In this document: positions 1 through 14,416 of the stretch, piece by piece
Layout of the letters: each line of letters starts with the position of its first letter
Numbering within the stretch: position 1 is the first letter of the stretch
Assembly: GCF_000224145.3 (NCBI RefSeq)
Contig: NW_004190425.2
Span: 162,070-226,069, forward strand
DNA length: 64,000 nucleotides
Reading direction: 5' to 3'
From: Ciona intestinalis
Lineage: Eukaryota; Chordata; Ascidiacea; Phlebobranchia; Cionidae
The notes under the pieces: generated by a model
What the model saw: only the letters and a program-made list of their open reading frames with translations
Database searches by the model: none
Told to the model about the DNA's origin: nothing
Made by a program: the position numbers and the translations under genes

Positions 1-219
1 AAATACACAAACCGCAAACTGTATTCGACGTATTCATAAGGTACTCAACACAACAGCCTTCGTATTTCATTGCTATAATGCAGTTAACCCAACAGCACGA
101 TTAGTCTAATACTAAGAAAAAAGGACAGGTGGCACCAAGGCCACATCAGGCAAAAAGTGCTTAGAGCACGTGATCAGTCTGCAGCTGGCAGATGCTATAA
201 ACAGTTTACAACAACAAGT
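1..219 (-). mobile_element. Degenerate solo LTR, same family as the 45.6-46.6 kb element
   Basis: The first ~220 bases align, with many substitutions, to most of the 301-bp LTRs at 45600-45900 and 46298-46598. Shared blocks include AAATACACAAA, the CAACA..CCTTCG segment, CAGCACGAT and the terminal CAGTTTACAACA. It starts beyond the left edge and has no internal region beside it, so it is best read as an old solo LTR in an intron of the integrin gene. It ends about 20 bases before the exon at 239. Strand is given in the sense of the better-preserved element. Confidence 0.7.
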
Positions 220-238
220 TTAAATCTTTTATCACCAG

Positions 239-3200
239 GTTTGATCACACGGATTCAAAATATTACAAATCACCAACAAAACTCGGAGATTGCAATGACA
301 TCGATTGTTTTAACCGAGCCATCAAAGCTAACATGACACATCTAAATGCAGCAAACACTTTTACAAGCTTGGCAATAAGAAGGGCAGTAGAGGTAATTGT
401 TCATTTATTTTTCCGCAAAAAAACCTATATAAAAATTAAGTACATCTATAGGTCAATCAAAAGTCCTAGGGGTTTCCATTTGATTATACTCCGTATACTC
501 AATTGAAAAAATCAAACAAATTAAAATAATGGTGCACGAAATAGGACATCCGTGTTATAATTTCTGTAGTTGCCAACCTTGTGAAGATAAACAAGTTACA
601 TAATTAAAATATCAAATAATCACCCATGCTTATTATTAATAAATTTGTATCAACCATACAGTTTGACTTTGCACAATCAAAAAACAAAGATAAAGCAAAA
701 AAGATTTTAGTTCTTATAACTGATGGTCAAGCAAACTTTCAATCCCAGTTGATTGTGAGGTAAACATTACTTGATATCTAAAAATAGTCTTTATGATATT
801 CCTAGCACCTTAAATTACATTATTATTATGTAATTGACATGGTTGCGTTTAACTTGCGTAGTGACTATACAATGTCTGCTTTATATTCAGTACACTGGGC
901 TGTAAGCTTATTGTTGCTATGCTGATATGTGTGTTGACATTCACTCATGTTAAATATATTTATGCGTTTGTACATCTGCTCTGTGTCACTGTAAAGTGCA
1001 TGCTTAATATAGTTATTTTGTCATCCAACAGTTATAGATTAACACAATCGCACAACATCACGGTTTACGCCATCGGTGTTGCTTTAAAATCTGATGCAGA
1101 GCTTCGTATAAGTGCAAATGGTGGTGTAAGTAAAGAACGAGTATTGGATGCTAATAACTACAGTGAACTATCAAAAGCTCTACGAAATTTAACGGAAACA
1201 ATTGCTCAGTCAAGTGGAGAAGGTTTGGCCATTGTAATGAATGTTAAAAAATGAAAATGTAACTGTTGGACGCAATAGTTTATTAGTGGTTAGAACCCTA
1301 CGTTGTAACCAAAGCAGAGGGGGTTTAATTTTTGTAGCTTCCATTGTAGCTGTGTGTGTCGGCAAAACACTAAAAGGACACCTTCCTAGAAGTCACTAGT
1401 CACTAATGCATTTTCTAAAATTGACAGCTAGGCTGAACAAACAGTTATCCACAAAGTTGCATAAGTGGTAACTCGTAAGCGGACACGAGGTGTATGAAGT
1501 GAGGCAAAAATGTTATATTGACTGTTTCATACACCCCAAACCAGCTTACGAGTTATCAAGTATATGTTACTTTCCGGCTGATTATTTTGGGGGGAATTTT
1601 TAATTTTTCTTATCGAATCTTATGTGTAACTGATAATTTGAACAACCCATAAGTGACCCCTGGGTTGGAGCAGTTGCTGTTAAGTGTCTTGCCCAAGGAC
1701 ACATGCGCCCTGCCCCACAATGATAGCAGCATACAGCCTTGAAGCCATTACCTGTAGATTAGAGGCAGGCACACAAACCACTTTTCTACAGAGATAAACG
1801 CTCGACAACATTTAAATAAATAATTGTCATTCCTAGGCTGTTTGCTGCTACCATCACTGAGGATGGAGATGAATAATCGCCATTCCTAATTTTATAACCA
1901 ATGTTTGTTTTCTATATAGGTCAAGCCACTGGTGGTATTACTCTGGAAAATGCAGTGCTTGGAGTTTCTGCTAACTATAATCCAAAGGTAACTTCAATAT
2001 ATATGTCTAGTGGTTGGTGTATTAGAGCACTTCAACATTATTTGACATGGTGGCATAGTGGTTAGCGCCACACATGATAAAAATTCCAAAAACCACCTAC
2101 TAAGTTGCATATGTGGTAACTCATGGACAGGCATGAGGTGTGTGAATCAGAACACCTGTGTTATACCACCAGTTGTTGCCCGCAGCAACTGTTTAAATAA
2201 GGTTAGTTTAAAAAATTGATTTTGTTTATTTTTTACCATATGGTTTATCTTTATAGGGAGGAAAATTATTTTTCAGTGGTGTTGGGTCTTACGATGGTTC
2301 AGGTGCAATAATAAAATATGATTCAATAAGCAGCACCAAAGGTGATGTTACCAGTCATAAACAAGTCCCAGGACTCTTTCCAAAGTTTCCAAAAGATTCT
2401 TATTTAGGTTTGTAGTGTTTATAGTTCACCTAATCTTATGAAGTGTGATAAGATTTTTAATAAATCTATGATGGCAGGCTATTCCATTGCTTCTGGCTAC
2501 TTTGAAGGAAATGGCACACTGTATGTAGCAACTGGAGCACCAAGACATGCACTACTAGGACTGGTATGCACCTTTGTTACTTTATGCCAACAGATTGTTT
2601 AGCTTAGCCTATTTATCTCTATGGCACAGTGGTTACTTTGATCGCATCTAAACAAGAGATTAAATTGGTTAAAGGCTAGATACTGCTACCATGTAGGCTT
2701 TGTGCTAAATAGCCATTGCTTCAACCCAGTAGTTTCTTATTGCTTGTCAAAATTGTATTTATATGAAAGAAACAACACGAAAGCAATCACCCCAATCACC
2801 AACAAAGTTATTTATTTATTAACTTTTAATTAACCAGAAGAAGTATAAAAAAAAAATACCGCAGTAATAACATCTCACATTTCCTCGTCATGTAAAGACA
2901 AATAAATAACATTTACCCGTTTATGTAATTTTCTTTCTGAACATAGGTTCTTGTGTATGAGCCTCAAACTGACAACAGCGTCAGTAACCCCAGAATCATC
3001 AAACCGAATAATTGTTCTTCCTGCTCAACTAACTACAAACAACTTGGAAGTTATTTTGGCGCAACATTGCTCTCTGCTGACATCAATGGTGATGGAAAAG
3101 ATGATTTACTTGTTGGGGCTCCTCTATATATCGGTGATAATTATGATGAAGGAAGAGTCTTTGTTTATCTCTCTCAAGCTTCAAACTCCATACAAGCTTG

Positions 3201-6200
3201 GGTAAACAGAATTAGTCATACAGTAGAGTGGGAGAAGATGAGACACCTTTTTATTCTATTTTCTCGTCCTTTTTGGTGGTAAACAAAAAACATTCAAAGA
3301 AATATTAAACAGTATTCTCACGACTTCTATGGACTTTCTATAGAAATATTTAAAATAAGATCGGGATATTTTGATAGTAAATGCTAAAAGTGTCCCATCT
3401 TCCACCACCCTACTACACATTGTGTTTAACTATTTTCTTACTTTGTAAACTCTGCGAAGGCCAACTGTTTTAAGTTCATTGTGCTCATAGGATGCCAAAA
3501 TAGACTAACCGTGATTTTTAAACCTAAACACTAAGACACATGGATGTTAAATATTACAAGTGAACCATTTACATCTCTGTATACTAATACGTTAAACTGC
3601 TACTGCTGGTGAATGTGCATGTGTCGCTCGAAAATGGACAAAAATTTAAAATGAGTTTTTATGCAAAGGCGAGTTCAGGGTTCGTACCAAAAGTATTTTC
3701 CGGAATGAAAGATGTGGGTGGTCGATTCGGTTCAGCAATTTCATCGGCAGGAGATCTTAACGATGATGGTTTTAATGATGTCATAATTGGTGCACCGCTG
3801 GCGGACAATGGGGCAGGAGTTGTGTATGTTTATCACGGCTCAAACAATTTGAAAACTGTTTATAGCCAGGTTTGTACTTTAGTTTTACAAAAACGTTTTC
3901 TTTAAAACTTTGCAGTACTCTATATATGGATAGTCATATTGACTTGGGGTCTACCTTTTATTAAAACGTGGTATTTAGGCCATATGACCTGTTGGTACCT
4001 GTTTGTTTCATGTAATACCTGTTACCATGTGTAGCCAACAAACACATAAGGTTTCTTCTTCTATTACAAGTTATGCATTTAAGATTTTAATAGTTTTACA
4101 TTTAGAGAATCCAATCTTCATCATTGCAATTTCCACATCTTTCAAACTTTGGATTGTCAACTTCATCTGGTGCAGATCTTGATGGAAATAAATATCCAGA
4201 TGTAGTGGTGGGGGCACCAAATAGCAATTTAGCTATTATATTCAGGTTTGTTTTAAAATCACATTTTTTTACAATATACTCTGGCTATGGTGGTTAAAAT
4301 ACCCCGAATCATGTAATTTGATCTTAGTATAATATTGTTAAAATTTAAAAATGTTAAATGTACATTATAAATTAACCAGAATAAATAAATTATTAAGTAC
4401 TATAGCTTGTTATTGTTACATAATTTTTTTTGATTAGACAAAAAAAACACTTATATATTTCAATACAACACTATATATCGTCAAGGTAAAACCAATATTT
4501 TAGAGATTGCTCAAACATTGCCAAAATTTGTCCAACCGCATGCAAAATTATAAAATAGGCACTTTTAAAAAAATGTGACATACGCTACTTTGGTTTAACT
4601 CGACGATACATTTGATTTAATTTTTTCAATATTTCTGTGTTTTTATTTTAACATTACTTTAACATTACAATAGATCTCGCCCTGTTGCTCGATTCTCAGC
4701 TCAAATAACTTTGAGTCCACCAAGAAGAGATATATTTGAATGTTTACAATTGCCAAGTAGAAAATGTTTTAATGTTACTTCATGTTTAACAGTTTATGGA
4801 AAATCAGTTGAAGATTTTCTTGGTAAGTCATTTGGAACATCAAATTTATATATATATATAAATATATATATAATAAATATATATATATATATATCATTTG
4901 GAATATCAGATTTTTACACACATGTATATATAACCTGTACGCAATGGTGTGATAACATATCATGCTCGCCTTGAACTGGAGCGTTGTTATTGTAAGTGTG
5001 TGTTCTTAAGGTAATTGCTACAATCCTTTAACCCAGTGGTATTGGATTCAAGGCTATTCGCTGGGTGTATGTATCCTTGGGCAAGATACTTAACGGCAAT
5101 TGCTCCGACCCAGTGGTCACAAATGGGTTGTCTAATTTATCAACCATACATAAAAAATGATGAAATACCAAAAACGTAATTACTCACAAAGTAACAAACT
5201 TGGTAACTCGTAAGCTGACACAAGGTGTATGAAACATAAAACCAGTTTTTAATGACCGTCATTTTTCGGGCACGAGAGGATATAGCAAGTTATATTTATT
5301 CATTCATCTTTATAATGGTGTAATGCCTTAGATATTTTGAATATTTTAAATTATGCCGATTAGGTATAGTAAAAATGGAAAATATGTTTATATGGTAAAA
5401 CCTGTACCTGTATACATTTTTAAATATATAAGTACCACACATGCTTACTTACAGATTAGCAAAGATTTATTAAATTAATGACGTACTAATGTGGTTGCCC
5501 TCGTAATACTAGTCACCTATTCTATTACATTGTGCCAATAAAATAAAATTCATCTCCCAATTAATTTTATGGACTTAATACCTTGCAGGTTGGCAATCAT
5601 TGACCAAACGCCATACTAGTTACCTATTTCAATATATTGCCCCAATATGTATAAAAATAAATTCTCTATCACAGATGTTAATGTTATGATCTTGCTCGAT
5701 AAATCCAAGAAACGTTTAAATCTTGGTGGTTTTAATAATGCAACCAAAGAAGTTAAATTGTCGCGGAATGTCACGAGTTGTTGGTCATATGATGTTTATG
5801 TAACAGTAAGTTATTTCACATTTTTATTTTTGGTATAATGAATGCTTCATCCTTGTGAATGTATAAAAAATTATAAAGCTTTATTACGTGTTTGAGGTGT
5901 TTGGTCCGGGACGTTGCCTTAACGGCCAATCGCGGGGCCTGCCTGTCGTATAGTCTGCTCTAAACTAAAACAACTATATAAAATGGTATATCGTTTTAAT
6001 GAAAGCAAATATAAAAACAGACGTTCTAAAATATAAAAGTGGTGATGACCGATAAACAAGGTAGCGTACACAGGTACAATGTAACTACTCAAAACAACCG
6101 TATTTTGTAAAACGACTCAAATGATACTTGCAATCTCTAATACAATTACACAACCGTTCAACAACACGACACAACGAGAACTAACCCAACAAGCGAATAG

Positions 6201-9200
6201 AAACGAGAAATAGAAAATACGCAATTTACTTCAATCAGCCCAACGGCACAGAAAACGCCGAGACCTAAACGTGTGAATAATCACAGAAACCAAATGTGAC
6301 AACAGTGTACAAAAGTGAAACAGTGATAAGGAAAACCAATAAAAATTGACAATGAAACCGACAAATTAAACATCGCACACAACAAAGACTGAAATAATGC
6401 AAACATAAAAGCACACACAACATAAAAGTAAATAAGCGTATGTGGGCTCAAAGCCCTCATACCCACAACGTAACAGTACGGATCAAGTCTGGCGCTGTAG
6501 CAAAGTGGATAGCACGCTTGCCTGTAACCCAGATGTTCAAGGCTCATCGCTGCTACCATAGCGGGCCAATGTGTATTTCAGCAAGACACTTTACGGCAAT
6601 CACTACAACTTAGTGGTCACTAATGGGTTGTTCAAATTATCAGCCATACATAAAAAAATAACCCACAAAGTAACATACGCAAGGATAAAGTAAGTTACAT
6701 TCATTTATTTCGTTTATTCATTTAGTCAAAATATAGACTTTATTGTCTTTTATTTTTTTAATGAATCTTAGTTACTTACCAGTTTAGGCTGACTCAGCAT
6801 TTTTTAAAACTGATTTTTAATAGGAATTGTGAGATATAATAAACTTTTAAAATAAGACATAATAATTTTTTAAAAACTTTTTTAAAGAATTTTAATGGGA
6901 ACTTTTGAGACATAATAAACTTTTGAATATATGAATGGTGTGTAAAAATTAATTAATCTGAAAAAAAGTGCTAGTATGTAGATATCTTTAATCAAAAATG
7001 AATACGTAATATAGACTATATTTTATTTTTTATATATTCACAAGGAAGATGCATTCGTTATACATCTAATCAAATTTTTTAATTTGTCTTTAATAGTTTA
7101 GAAACTAGAAATGGTCAGATTTGAGTGGCCCTTTTTTTATTTATTATTTATTGTTTTACTGTTTTTTAGAAAAATATGATAGATTTTGTCAGTCCGTTAT
7201 CTGCTGAGGTTCAGTATTCTCTTACTTCTACTCACAGCAACACACCTATGTCCTCTATGGTTGATCCGTAAGTCCTTATATATATCTTCTGTTTAAAAAA
7301 TTCCATGTACTGTTATACGTTATAGTATTGTGAATTGATTTTAAGTGAAAATCAAAAAAAGCAAAATATTAAAACATACATTTTTAAAAAAAGTATAACT
7401 AAGTACCTATGATTATAACAAACGATTATGTTTAGAACTAACATGTTATAATTTGTGTGATGCGTAATTCAGGGCTGCAACCAACAAAGTGAGCACAACT
7501 GCCAGTTTTAACACTGGATGTACAAGTGATCTATTTTGTTCATATGATTTGATGGTAAATAGCAGCATTACACTACCCAAAACTACAAATCAGGAGTAAG
7601 TTGTTATTGCAAATAAAATTTATTGCTATGATGTAATATCATTTTGTGTGCAAATGTATGAAGTTAATGTATTTTTGAATTCTACATTTTATAACAACTG
7701 TTGTAAGCCCATGTATTACGCAAGAATAAAGAAGTTAAATTATTTATTCATACGAATTAATTAACCCCGCAGTGTTTTTTAAAAAATAAAAATCTCCTGC
7801 TTTTTATTAAAAAATAAAATCTCTTTCAAATCAGTTTCAAAAATACCTTGTTACAACTTGAATGAATGTAACTTATATATCCTTGCGTAGCCGGTCAACA
7901 ACAGTCATTATAACAGGGTATTCTGTTTCACGCAACTAGTGCCCGCCTAAAAGTTATTACATATGTAACTTTTCTAGGTGATTATTGACTGGAATTTTTT
8001 TTATATGTTTGGAAATTTATAAACAACCCACAAAGTTTCACTGGGTTGACGAAATTTCTGGTATTTTGCCCACAGACTAACAAATCCCAGAATGGTAGCA
8101 GCGTTGAGCCTTGACCCGTAACCTATGCGCTAAAGGCAGACGCGCTAACCACTTTGTATTTTACCCGCATATTTTGTAAATATTGATATTTTATTAATAG
8201 ATTAAATAGTAAGCTCGGGAGCGATGTGATCATTATTGATAAGGACACTGCTACAAAGCCAATAATTTTACATGTGACCATTTCTAATGTTGGTGAGAAT
8301 GCATATGGTGTGAAATTTGATGTAACTTATTCATCTTCACTTATATGGAATGGGGTGAGTACTTCTACAGTCCATTTTAGAGGGATAAAACATAAGATTT
8401 AAATCATATCATAACATTATATTATGAGGTAAAGTATTGCCTTTACAAAGTAAACTATTGCTTTAAAACTATGGTAAACTATCGTTTTTTTTAAATATAT
8501 TTTGTAATATTTTACCTGCATTACAGATAAAAGAAGCAAACATTTTAAACCACAGAAACGCAAGTTGTTTTGATGAAGTGAGTACACAGGATCAAACTCA
8601 CGGGCAATTGAAAATCAAATCTTTGACTTATAAATATAATGAAGACTTAGGAAGCATCATGCCAGCTGGAGATTCGGTAGGATTTGCGATATTTGTTTTA
8701 ATGTTTTTATAACTTTGAACAGTGGTTTTTAAATAAAGTGTAGATTCCTTCTTACCTTGAGTTGCTGGGTTTTTTAAATAAGTTTACGATGGTATTTCAA
8801 GGTGCCATGCTAACAAGTTAAAAAACGTTTCATGTCGCCTTAAATATAGCTTATGAACTATAGCCACGCAATTCGTAAAATTGTTGCAATTTGGCAAAAA
8901 ACAGAAATCAAATAAAAACACCAGTAAATAAAAAGAATAGCATGAAATAAAAACAATCGTAAAAACAAATACTATGACTTGGGTAGAATTTCAACATGTC
9001 AAATTTTATTTATACAAGTGGAAGTCCTGCAGCGTGACAGGCCATGGAATTTAAGATTTAAGCATAGGTATAATCTAAACTTGTGGGGAAATAAGTAGTT
9101 TATAATTTCTTTGAATTTTTTTTTACTTGAATATAATTCATACTTTTTTTTAATTCCCAAATATTTTGTGCATAATTAAAGTATGTTACATTGTTGGTTT

Positions 9201-12200
9201 AGTGTTCATTTGAAATCCACCTCCTACCAACCAACCTCAAGACAAGTGGAGTCATACAAAATGTGTATGCCGCACTACATGTATACACAATGTAAGATAT
9301 ATATATTTATATTTATTTCTATATTGATGTATATTAAGTTTAGGCTGAGTATAAAATCTAAAAAACTCACTATTATAGAAAATACTTTTTAAGTTCAACA
9401 AAACAACTTCAGAAGTAAAACACTGGTTCATTTCATATCTTTCATATTTCTATTTCATATCTTTCATGCCAGCATATGTATTTCACAGTATTTACTTAAA
9501 GTTTTGGCTACTTAGTATTTTCACTGCATTGGAACAATTCCTATTATTTCTGCCATCAATGAAAGCAGCATTGAATATTTGTAGATATGATCTAAAGGTA
9601 CATACCACTAACAAATACTTTACATCAGGTATGCTCCTAATGGTAATGACAGCAATCCTACAAACAATGTGGCAAACTACACACGCACAATACGTTATGT
9701 ATCTGATGTATCGGTAACCAGAAGGTAAAAAAACTTGTTTGCATGAACTTAAACTCTATGTCTGCAGTAATACCTCAATTAATATTTGCAGTTTTTCACA
9801 TAAAGATTTTTAATTTATGTTGTGTAACAGTCGATTTCCTATTCTCTATGTGTGAGGTTATTCCCCCTGGCGCACCAGGGTACCTGGGATTTATACCAGA
9901 GCGGCCCATTACCCCAACTTCCACTAACATACATAATGCTCTATTTTTTCATTAAACCTACAAGAACATGTTGTATTATTTTCAGAGAGTCTACCCAATT
10001 TGTGACTAGAGAATTTACTTTCCCCAAAACAAATGAGACGGTGCATTCTGTTTATGAGATTGGTAGAAATGTCTCTACAATAGCTGTTGCATATGAGGTA
10101 AAATGTTTGCCTTTTTAATCATGTTCGTAAATGTCTATCATATGTAAATGCTTGGCCGAAGTAACTTTTTCCAACTTTGTCCAAACTAAAAGTCCCTGTT
10201 GCCCGGCTTTGGTAAAGAGCTTTAACATGGGGTTATGTTCAAACAGTAGCACCCTGTAGTGTTGGGTTACATAGACAATGTTCTTAATCCCAAATCTCCT
10301 TGCGTGCTTTGCCATAGGATCTCAAACATATAAAGTAGAATAAAATAAAGGGAATTTATTTAATGCATGTGTCGCTGTTTTGGTCAAAACGATAACTAAG
10401 CAAAGCTACCATTTATAAAAACTTAACAGGTCACTACAATAATATTTTACTATTCAGTGCATAAACAATGCCAAACTTCATTTTTCAAATTATTTTAATT
10501 TGTATTCTTAGATATCTAGTGAAGGTTATTCTGTTGTCCCATCGTCAAGTTTTTTCCTTCGTTACCCAACTAACATATCAGAACATAATCTTCTCTATTT
10601 ATACAAAGTTAGCTGCATTGGATCTCAGGTTACAAATATATTTCTTCTATATTTAAAACCTAGCTATCAATAGTAGTAAATAAAATGATATCCCAATAAA
10701 GAAAAAACTGGGTTATATCTAACTTGAATTTCTTAATTTATAAACTAATGTAATTATTTTTTTTATGAAAAAATGTAAATACTTTTTTTTTAATACCAAT
10801 GTCCGTGGTTATAACAAGGATGTTCTATTTCATACACCTCATGCCTACTTGAGCCTAAATTATTTTATTTATATAATGTCAAATTCATGTTAAACAGCAG
10901 CATTGAACCTCAAACTAGGTAACTTTGGTTTCATGGCAAGGGTTGTAACCACTGCAGACGTTTAATTAAGCTCAAATTTTCTCACACAATTAATATTTTA
11001 TTCGTGTTTGACTAAATAGCAATTATTTATTGCAGGGGCCGGTAATGTGCAACTGTAGCACGCAAAATGTTAACAGATATCATTTATCTACCTCACCCAA
11101 TACCACAGACAAATCTGGTCCCAGTATCCTGTTGTTGCCTAACCCTACACAACTTCCACTGTCTTTATATGTAAGTGATGGACACTTTATATAAACGAGT
11201 AACATTATAATATTGTCAGGACTGTTGGCTTAAGTGCTTGCATGTAAGTTAGGTGCCTGCATCGTGATCAAGGGATACCAGTTCAATGCTTGATACCGAT
11301 ACACGTATGTGAACTTAGCCAAGATGACCATTGCTTCAACTCTGTGATTATAATTGGTTTTACAATTGTCAGTAATACAAAACAATGTAGAAATACTAAA
11401 AAAATCACCCACAAAGTTACATTTGTGCTAACCTGAATATAAGATGTGTGTAATAGAACATTTGTGTTATACTGAGCGACCATGCCGTTTTTTGCCAGGA
11501 TAAAAATGTTACATTCATGATTAATTTATTAAATATTTTCAGAACTGTTCCAGCAGCATAGTTGATCCACCAGCATACTGTGAAGAGCTGCACTGTTCAG
11601 TAAATAATCTTGTTCAAGGATCTAAAGTTAACTTTGTAGCAAGTTTTAGATTTTGGTCGCATTCTGTTAAACTCGTTGTAAGTATAAGCTGTTTGCATGC
11701 ATAGTTTGAGAAATTTGTCAAGTCTTTTAAGTAATAAGTACATAGAAAAACTACATTTAGTGAACTCAATAAGGTACTACTACTATTGTGTCTCCAGTAA
11801 GCTTGAACTAAATAGGTATCATTCCTGTTATGAAAAACTTGAGTCTAATTACTAATTCTTATGTTATACAACTCAATATGACATAATTTTTGTTGTATTG
11901 GGGGTATAATTTTTTTTGTTGTATTTAATTTAATCTTTGCTAATGTGTATTCGAAGAAATAAATCACAACATATGCCTATTTTTACTTTACAAACAAATT
12001 TATTACTTTTAGGATTATCCCACTGTTACTTTTGTTACTGGATTTTCTTACACAACAAATCAGTCAAAGTTGGTTATCAATAAGAATGGATCAATAATCA
12101 CAGAATATTCTGCTGAGGTAACTATTTGTTTTTTTAGGTAGGCTTATGTTGTTTTCTATGTTTCATGGATCAGTTTTAATTCAGTTGTGTTTTGCAAAAA

Positions 12201-13122
12201 AAGGCATCTCAGTGACTTTACAAAACAAATGTTAATGGCTCTTTTGTCTAAAATTTTTTTTATTTAATTTTATCAGCAAATAAATGGTTATTTTGTACAT
12301 TAGACAGAAGTTGCTGTGAAGAAGTACGTTCCACCTGTTGTAATAGAGCAACTAAACCTTTTGTTGATCGTTATTATATCTGCTGCAGTTACTTTGCTTC
12401 TTGTTATTGCGGGTCTTGGAGCATTGTACAAGGTAATATGGCAACATCACTTATATTTTGTGAAGTATTTGAAGCCACACAACATTCATAATGTGTATTA
12501 GGTTTTTTAAACAATATTTATCCATTAGATATCCAAAAAACAAAAGCGATTAAGTCAGTGGCGTTTAAAGACTTTTCATACTTGGTATTCTGATGTCAGC
12601 ATTTCAAGAGTTTATCATATACTCAACAATTTAATATTCTAACATATAGGTGCATACAAATGCCAACACCTGTTTTATATTGGATATTATAGTGGCCTCA
12701 TAATTGGTCTGGACTTACATGGCTACGGGGTTCACGGGGTCTATAATACGCCCCTAGATTAAGTTAATACACCAATGAGTACTCTTTAAGATTAAAGCTT
12801 TGTGAAGTTTAGTTTTGTGCGGATACCAAAGAAATAGGATTATTTCCAATCTCAGTTTAATATGTCTCCTACTTACTGTAAGGCTGTTCTGATAAACTAA
12901 AAACATTTTTTAGGCTTCGATTCTGGTTACCAAATAACATGAAACTGCTAAATTTACCACAACGTAAGCAAACACATCTTTATCAAAACATAATTTGCAT
13001 TCCAGAAAGGATTTTTCGAAAGTGAATACAACAAATTAATGAAAGAAGAAAAACATTGGCAGAAAGGTAATGCTACACAAGAAAGAACTGATGAGGTGTA
13101 TGATGAAGATTTAAAACAATAG
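239..13122 (+). CDS. Integrin alpha with I (vWA) domain, 5' exons missing (gene A)
   Basis: Alpha subunit of a cell-surface integrin. Exons read: 239-392, 662-759, 1032-1222, 1920-1987, 2257-2407, 2478-2563, 2947-3201, 3669-3869, 4106-4245, 4674-4822, 5675-5805, 7170-7267, 7473-7595, 8201-8354, 8527-8676, 9516-9580 (doubtful), 9629-9724, 9986-10097, 10512-10628, 11036-11170, 11543-11677, 12013-12117, 12304-12432, 13006-13122. Phases are consistent, giving about 1052 aa. The first four exons are the C-terminal part of an I domain (ILVLITDG, then TVYAIGV). The next carry FG-GAP beta-propeller blades with Ca-binding loops DINGDGKDD, DLNDDGFND and DLDGNKYPD, followed by SRPV. Later exons match the extracellular leg. 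The 12304 exon is the membrane span, and the last gives a KGFFESEY tail ending in TAG. The MIDAS DxSxS exon and signal peptide should lie left of the window. The start of the 3669 exon is also uncertain. An ascidian I-domain integrin has been described as a complement receptor; that role here is inference. Confidence 0.9.
1400..1790. repeat. Two degenerate tRNA-SINE fragments, tail to tail
   Basis: Left part (to about 1540) is the 3' half of the SINE on +: AAAGTTGCATAAGTGGTAAC then ACGAGGTGTATGA. Right part (about 1545-1790) is the same family on -, ending in a decayed A-box region near ACAAACCACTTTT. Both lie in the intron before the 1920 exon. Confidence 0.6.
2041..2190 (+). repeat. Truncated tRNA-derived SINE
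   Basis: Starts with the tRNA-like head (GGTGGCATAGTGGTTAGCGCC), then jumps to the tail module (GTGGTAACTCATG, GCATGAGGTGTGTGAA, ACACCTGTGTTATA). The middle of the element is deleted. Confidence 0.6.
3221..3416. mobile_element. Palindromic MITE, GGGACACC family
   Basis: Family description. The left end reads like TAGGGTGGGGGAAGATGGGA followed by CACC; the right end is its reverse complement. The interior carries TTTGTTTACTACCAAAT and ATCCTGATCGTGTTTTAAAC modules, so the element of about 190-200 bp can fold into one long hairpin. No coding capacity. This copy is moderately decayed (GTGGGAGAAGATGAGACACC at left, GTGTCCCATCTTCCACCACC at right) and lies in an integrin intron. Confidence 0.75.
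4848..4893. repeat. (TA)n microsatellite
   Basis: Near-pure TA dinucleotide runs in the intron just after the donor of the exon ending at 4822. Confidence 0.85.
5010..5292 (+). repeat. tRNA-derived SINE copy
   Basis: Family description. The full form starts with a tRNA-like head (A-box TGGTTAGCGCGCC, B-box GGGTTCAAGGCTC). It continues through CTTGGGCAAGACACTTAACG, CCAACCCAGTGGTCACTAAT and GGTAACTCGTAAGC, and ends near GGCCACGCGAGGATAAAGTA plus a CATTCATT-type tail. This copy lacks most of the head. Confidence 0.7.
6490..6720 (+). repeat. tRNA-derived SINE with intact head
   Basis: Head GGCGCTGTAGCAAAGTGGAT then ATGTTCAAGGCTCATCGCTG; tail GATAAAGTAAGTTACATTCA. The region with the GGTAACTCG and GAGGTGTATGA modules is deleted. 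Confidence 0.75.
7858..8155 (-). repeat. tRNA-derived SINE, reverse orientation
   Basis: Begins at the tail (GAATGAATGTAACTTATATA then CCTTGCGTAGCCGG) and ends at the tRNA-like head (GGCAGACGCGCTAACCACTT). It fills most of the intron between the exons at 7473-7595 and 8201-8354. Confidence 0.75.
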
Positions 13123-14416
13123 ATTGTGAAGTTATTATTTGTGAAATTTCTAAACTATATTTTTTGTTATATATATATATATCTGTATTTTAAACTTTTT
13201 TTATTTTAGTGTGATTTTCTTATTTTCTTTTGCATTTATATCAAAACGGTTTTATTTTATAACGCGATGCCCATCAAAGAAATGTTGGCATTAAACACAC
13301 ATGTTTAATAATTAACTATTGAAACTCAAGTGTCTGAGTAAATAGAACTTTCGAAAGTTTATGCCTCGCTATTATGGCTTGACTTAATCGTTATTGTATG
13401 TCAGTATTTAGTCGCGTAAAGTATTGCGTTTGAATGGGAATTTAAGTCAGTGTCTTTAATACTGAAGTAATGTTGGTATTGCTGGCCATTTGCTTAACGA
13501 TATGACGTAGGTAAGATTAAAGTTTTGTGAATGGCAGTGCCGGGAACAAGTTAGTTTTGTCGATCATTGAACGAGTATAAAAGGCACATTCTCAGGATTT
13601 GAGCAACAAATGGGCCCGTTTTATTAGAGTGGTTGTAATTCCAATGCTGAAGAAAACAGATCAGTTTGTTAGCAATGCTTGCACGAAAAAGAAGTTATGA
13701 ATAAATTTATGATATTTATTTATCCTCGCGTAACGGGTCGACTTCAAAAGTTTTAACACGGGTGCTCGGTTTCACACGCCGTGTTCCCGATTATGAGTTT
13801 CCACTTATGTAACTTTTAGTCCTCATGGGTCTTTAGCGGAAAATAAAAAAAAAACAGTTAAACATGAATTTCCTTTTTTATTAACACTGCGCCAAAGATT
13901 GATATAGCGTGGTTGATATGGTAAATTGAATACACTGTGATGTCGGCTAAGGAATCACTGCAATGTTGTTTCAGACTTCGTTGATAAACATAACGAGGTA
14001 CTTCACTTTGAAGTTTGAAAATTCAATTCACGTAGCGAGTATATAGGCTATTATGACCCTAAGTTTAACAAATATGACGGTTACTATTGAGATGGTTTGA
14101 ATAATCCGATAGTTCTGAGAACGTATGCTTAGAAATCTTTTAAAGCAGTAAAAAAATAATATTCAGTTGTTTTGTGGTTTAATTTTAATCACAAATGTAG
14201 GTAAATTGTGACCATTAGGATTGTTCGATAAATACAGACTACGGACACTGCCAAAAATGTTGGTAGTAGCAAATAACCAAATAACAACTTTAGTGGTCAA
14301 AGCGAAAAGAGTTTTATTTGACAGCAGCTGAACCAAAGGAAAGTATTAGAGAGTACTGATGGTTAAACTGTGCAGGTGCTGAGTGTAATGTTTATAAAGA
14401 GTTTATGATGTCTGAT

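Noticed and set aside
919..1254. 111-aa open frame with its own Met start
   Set aside because: Only 1032-1222 is the integrin exon; the start and end of the frame are intronic.
6490..6570. tRNA gene
   Set aside because: A- and B-box-like words are present, but they form the head of a dispersed SINE and no clean cloverleaf could be read.
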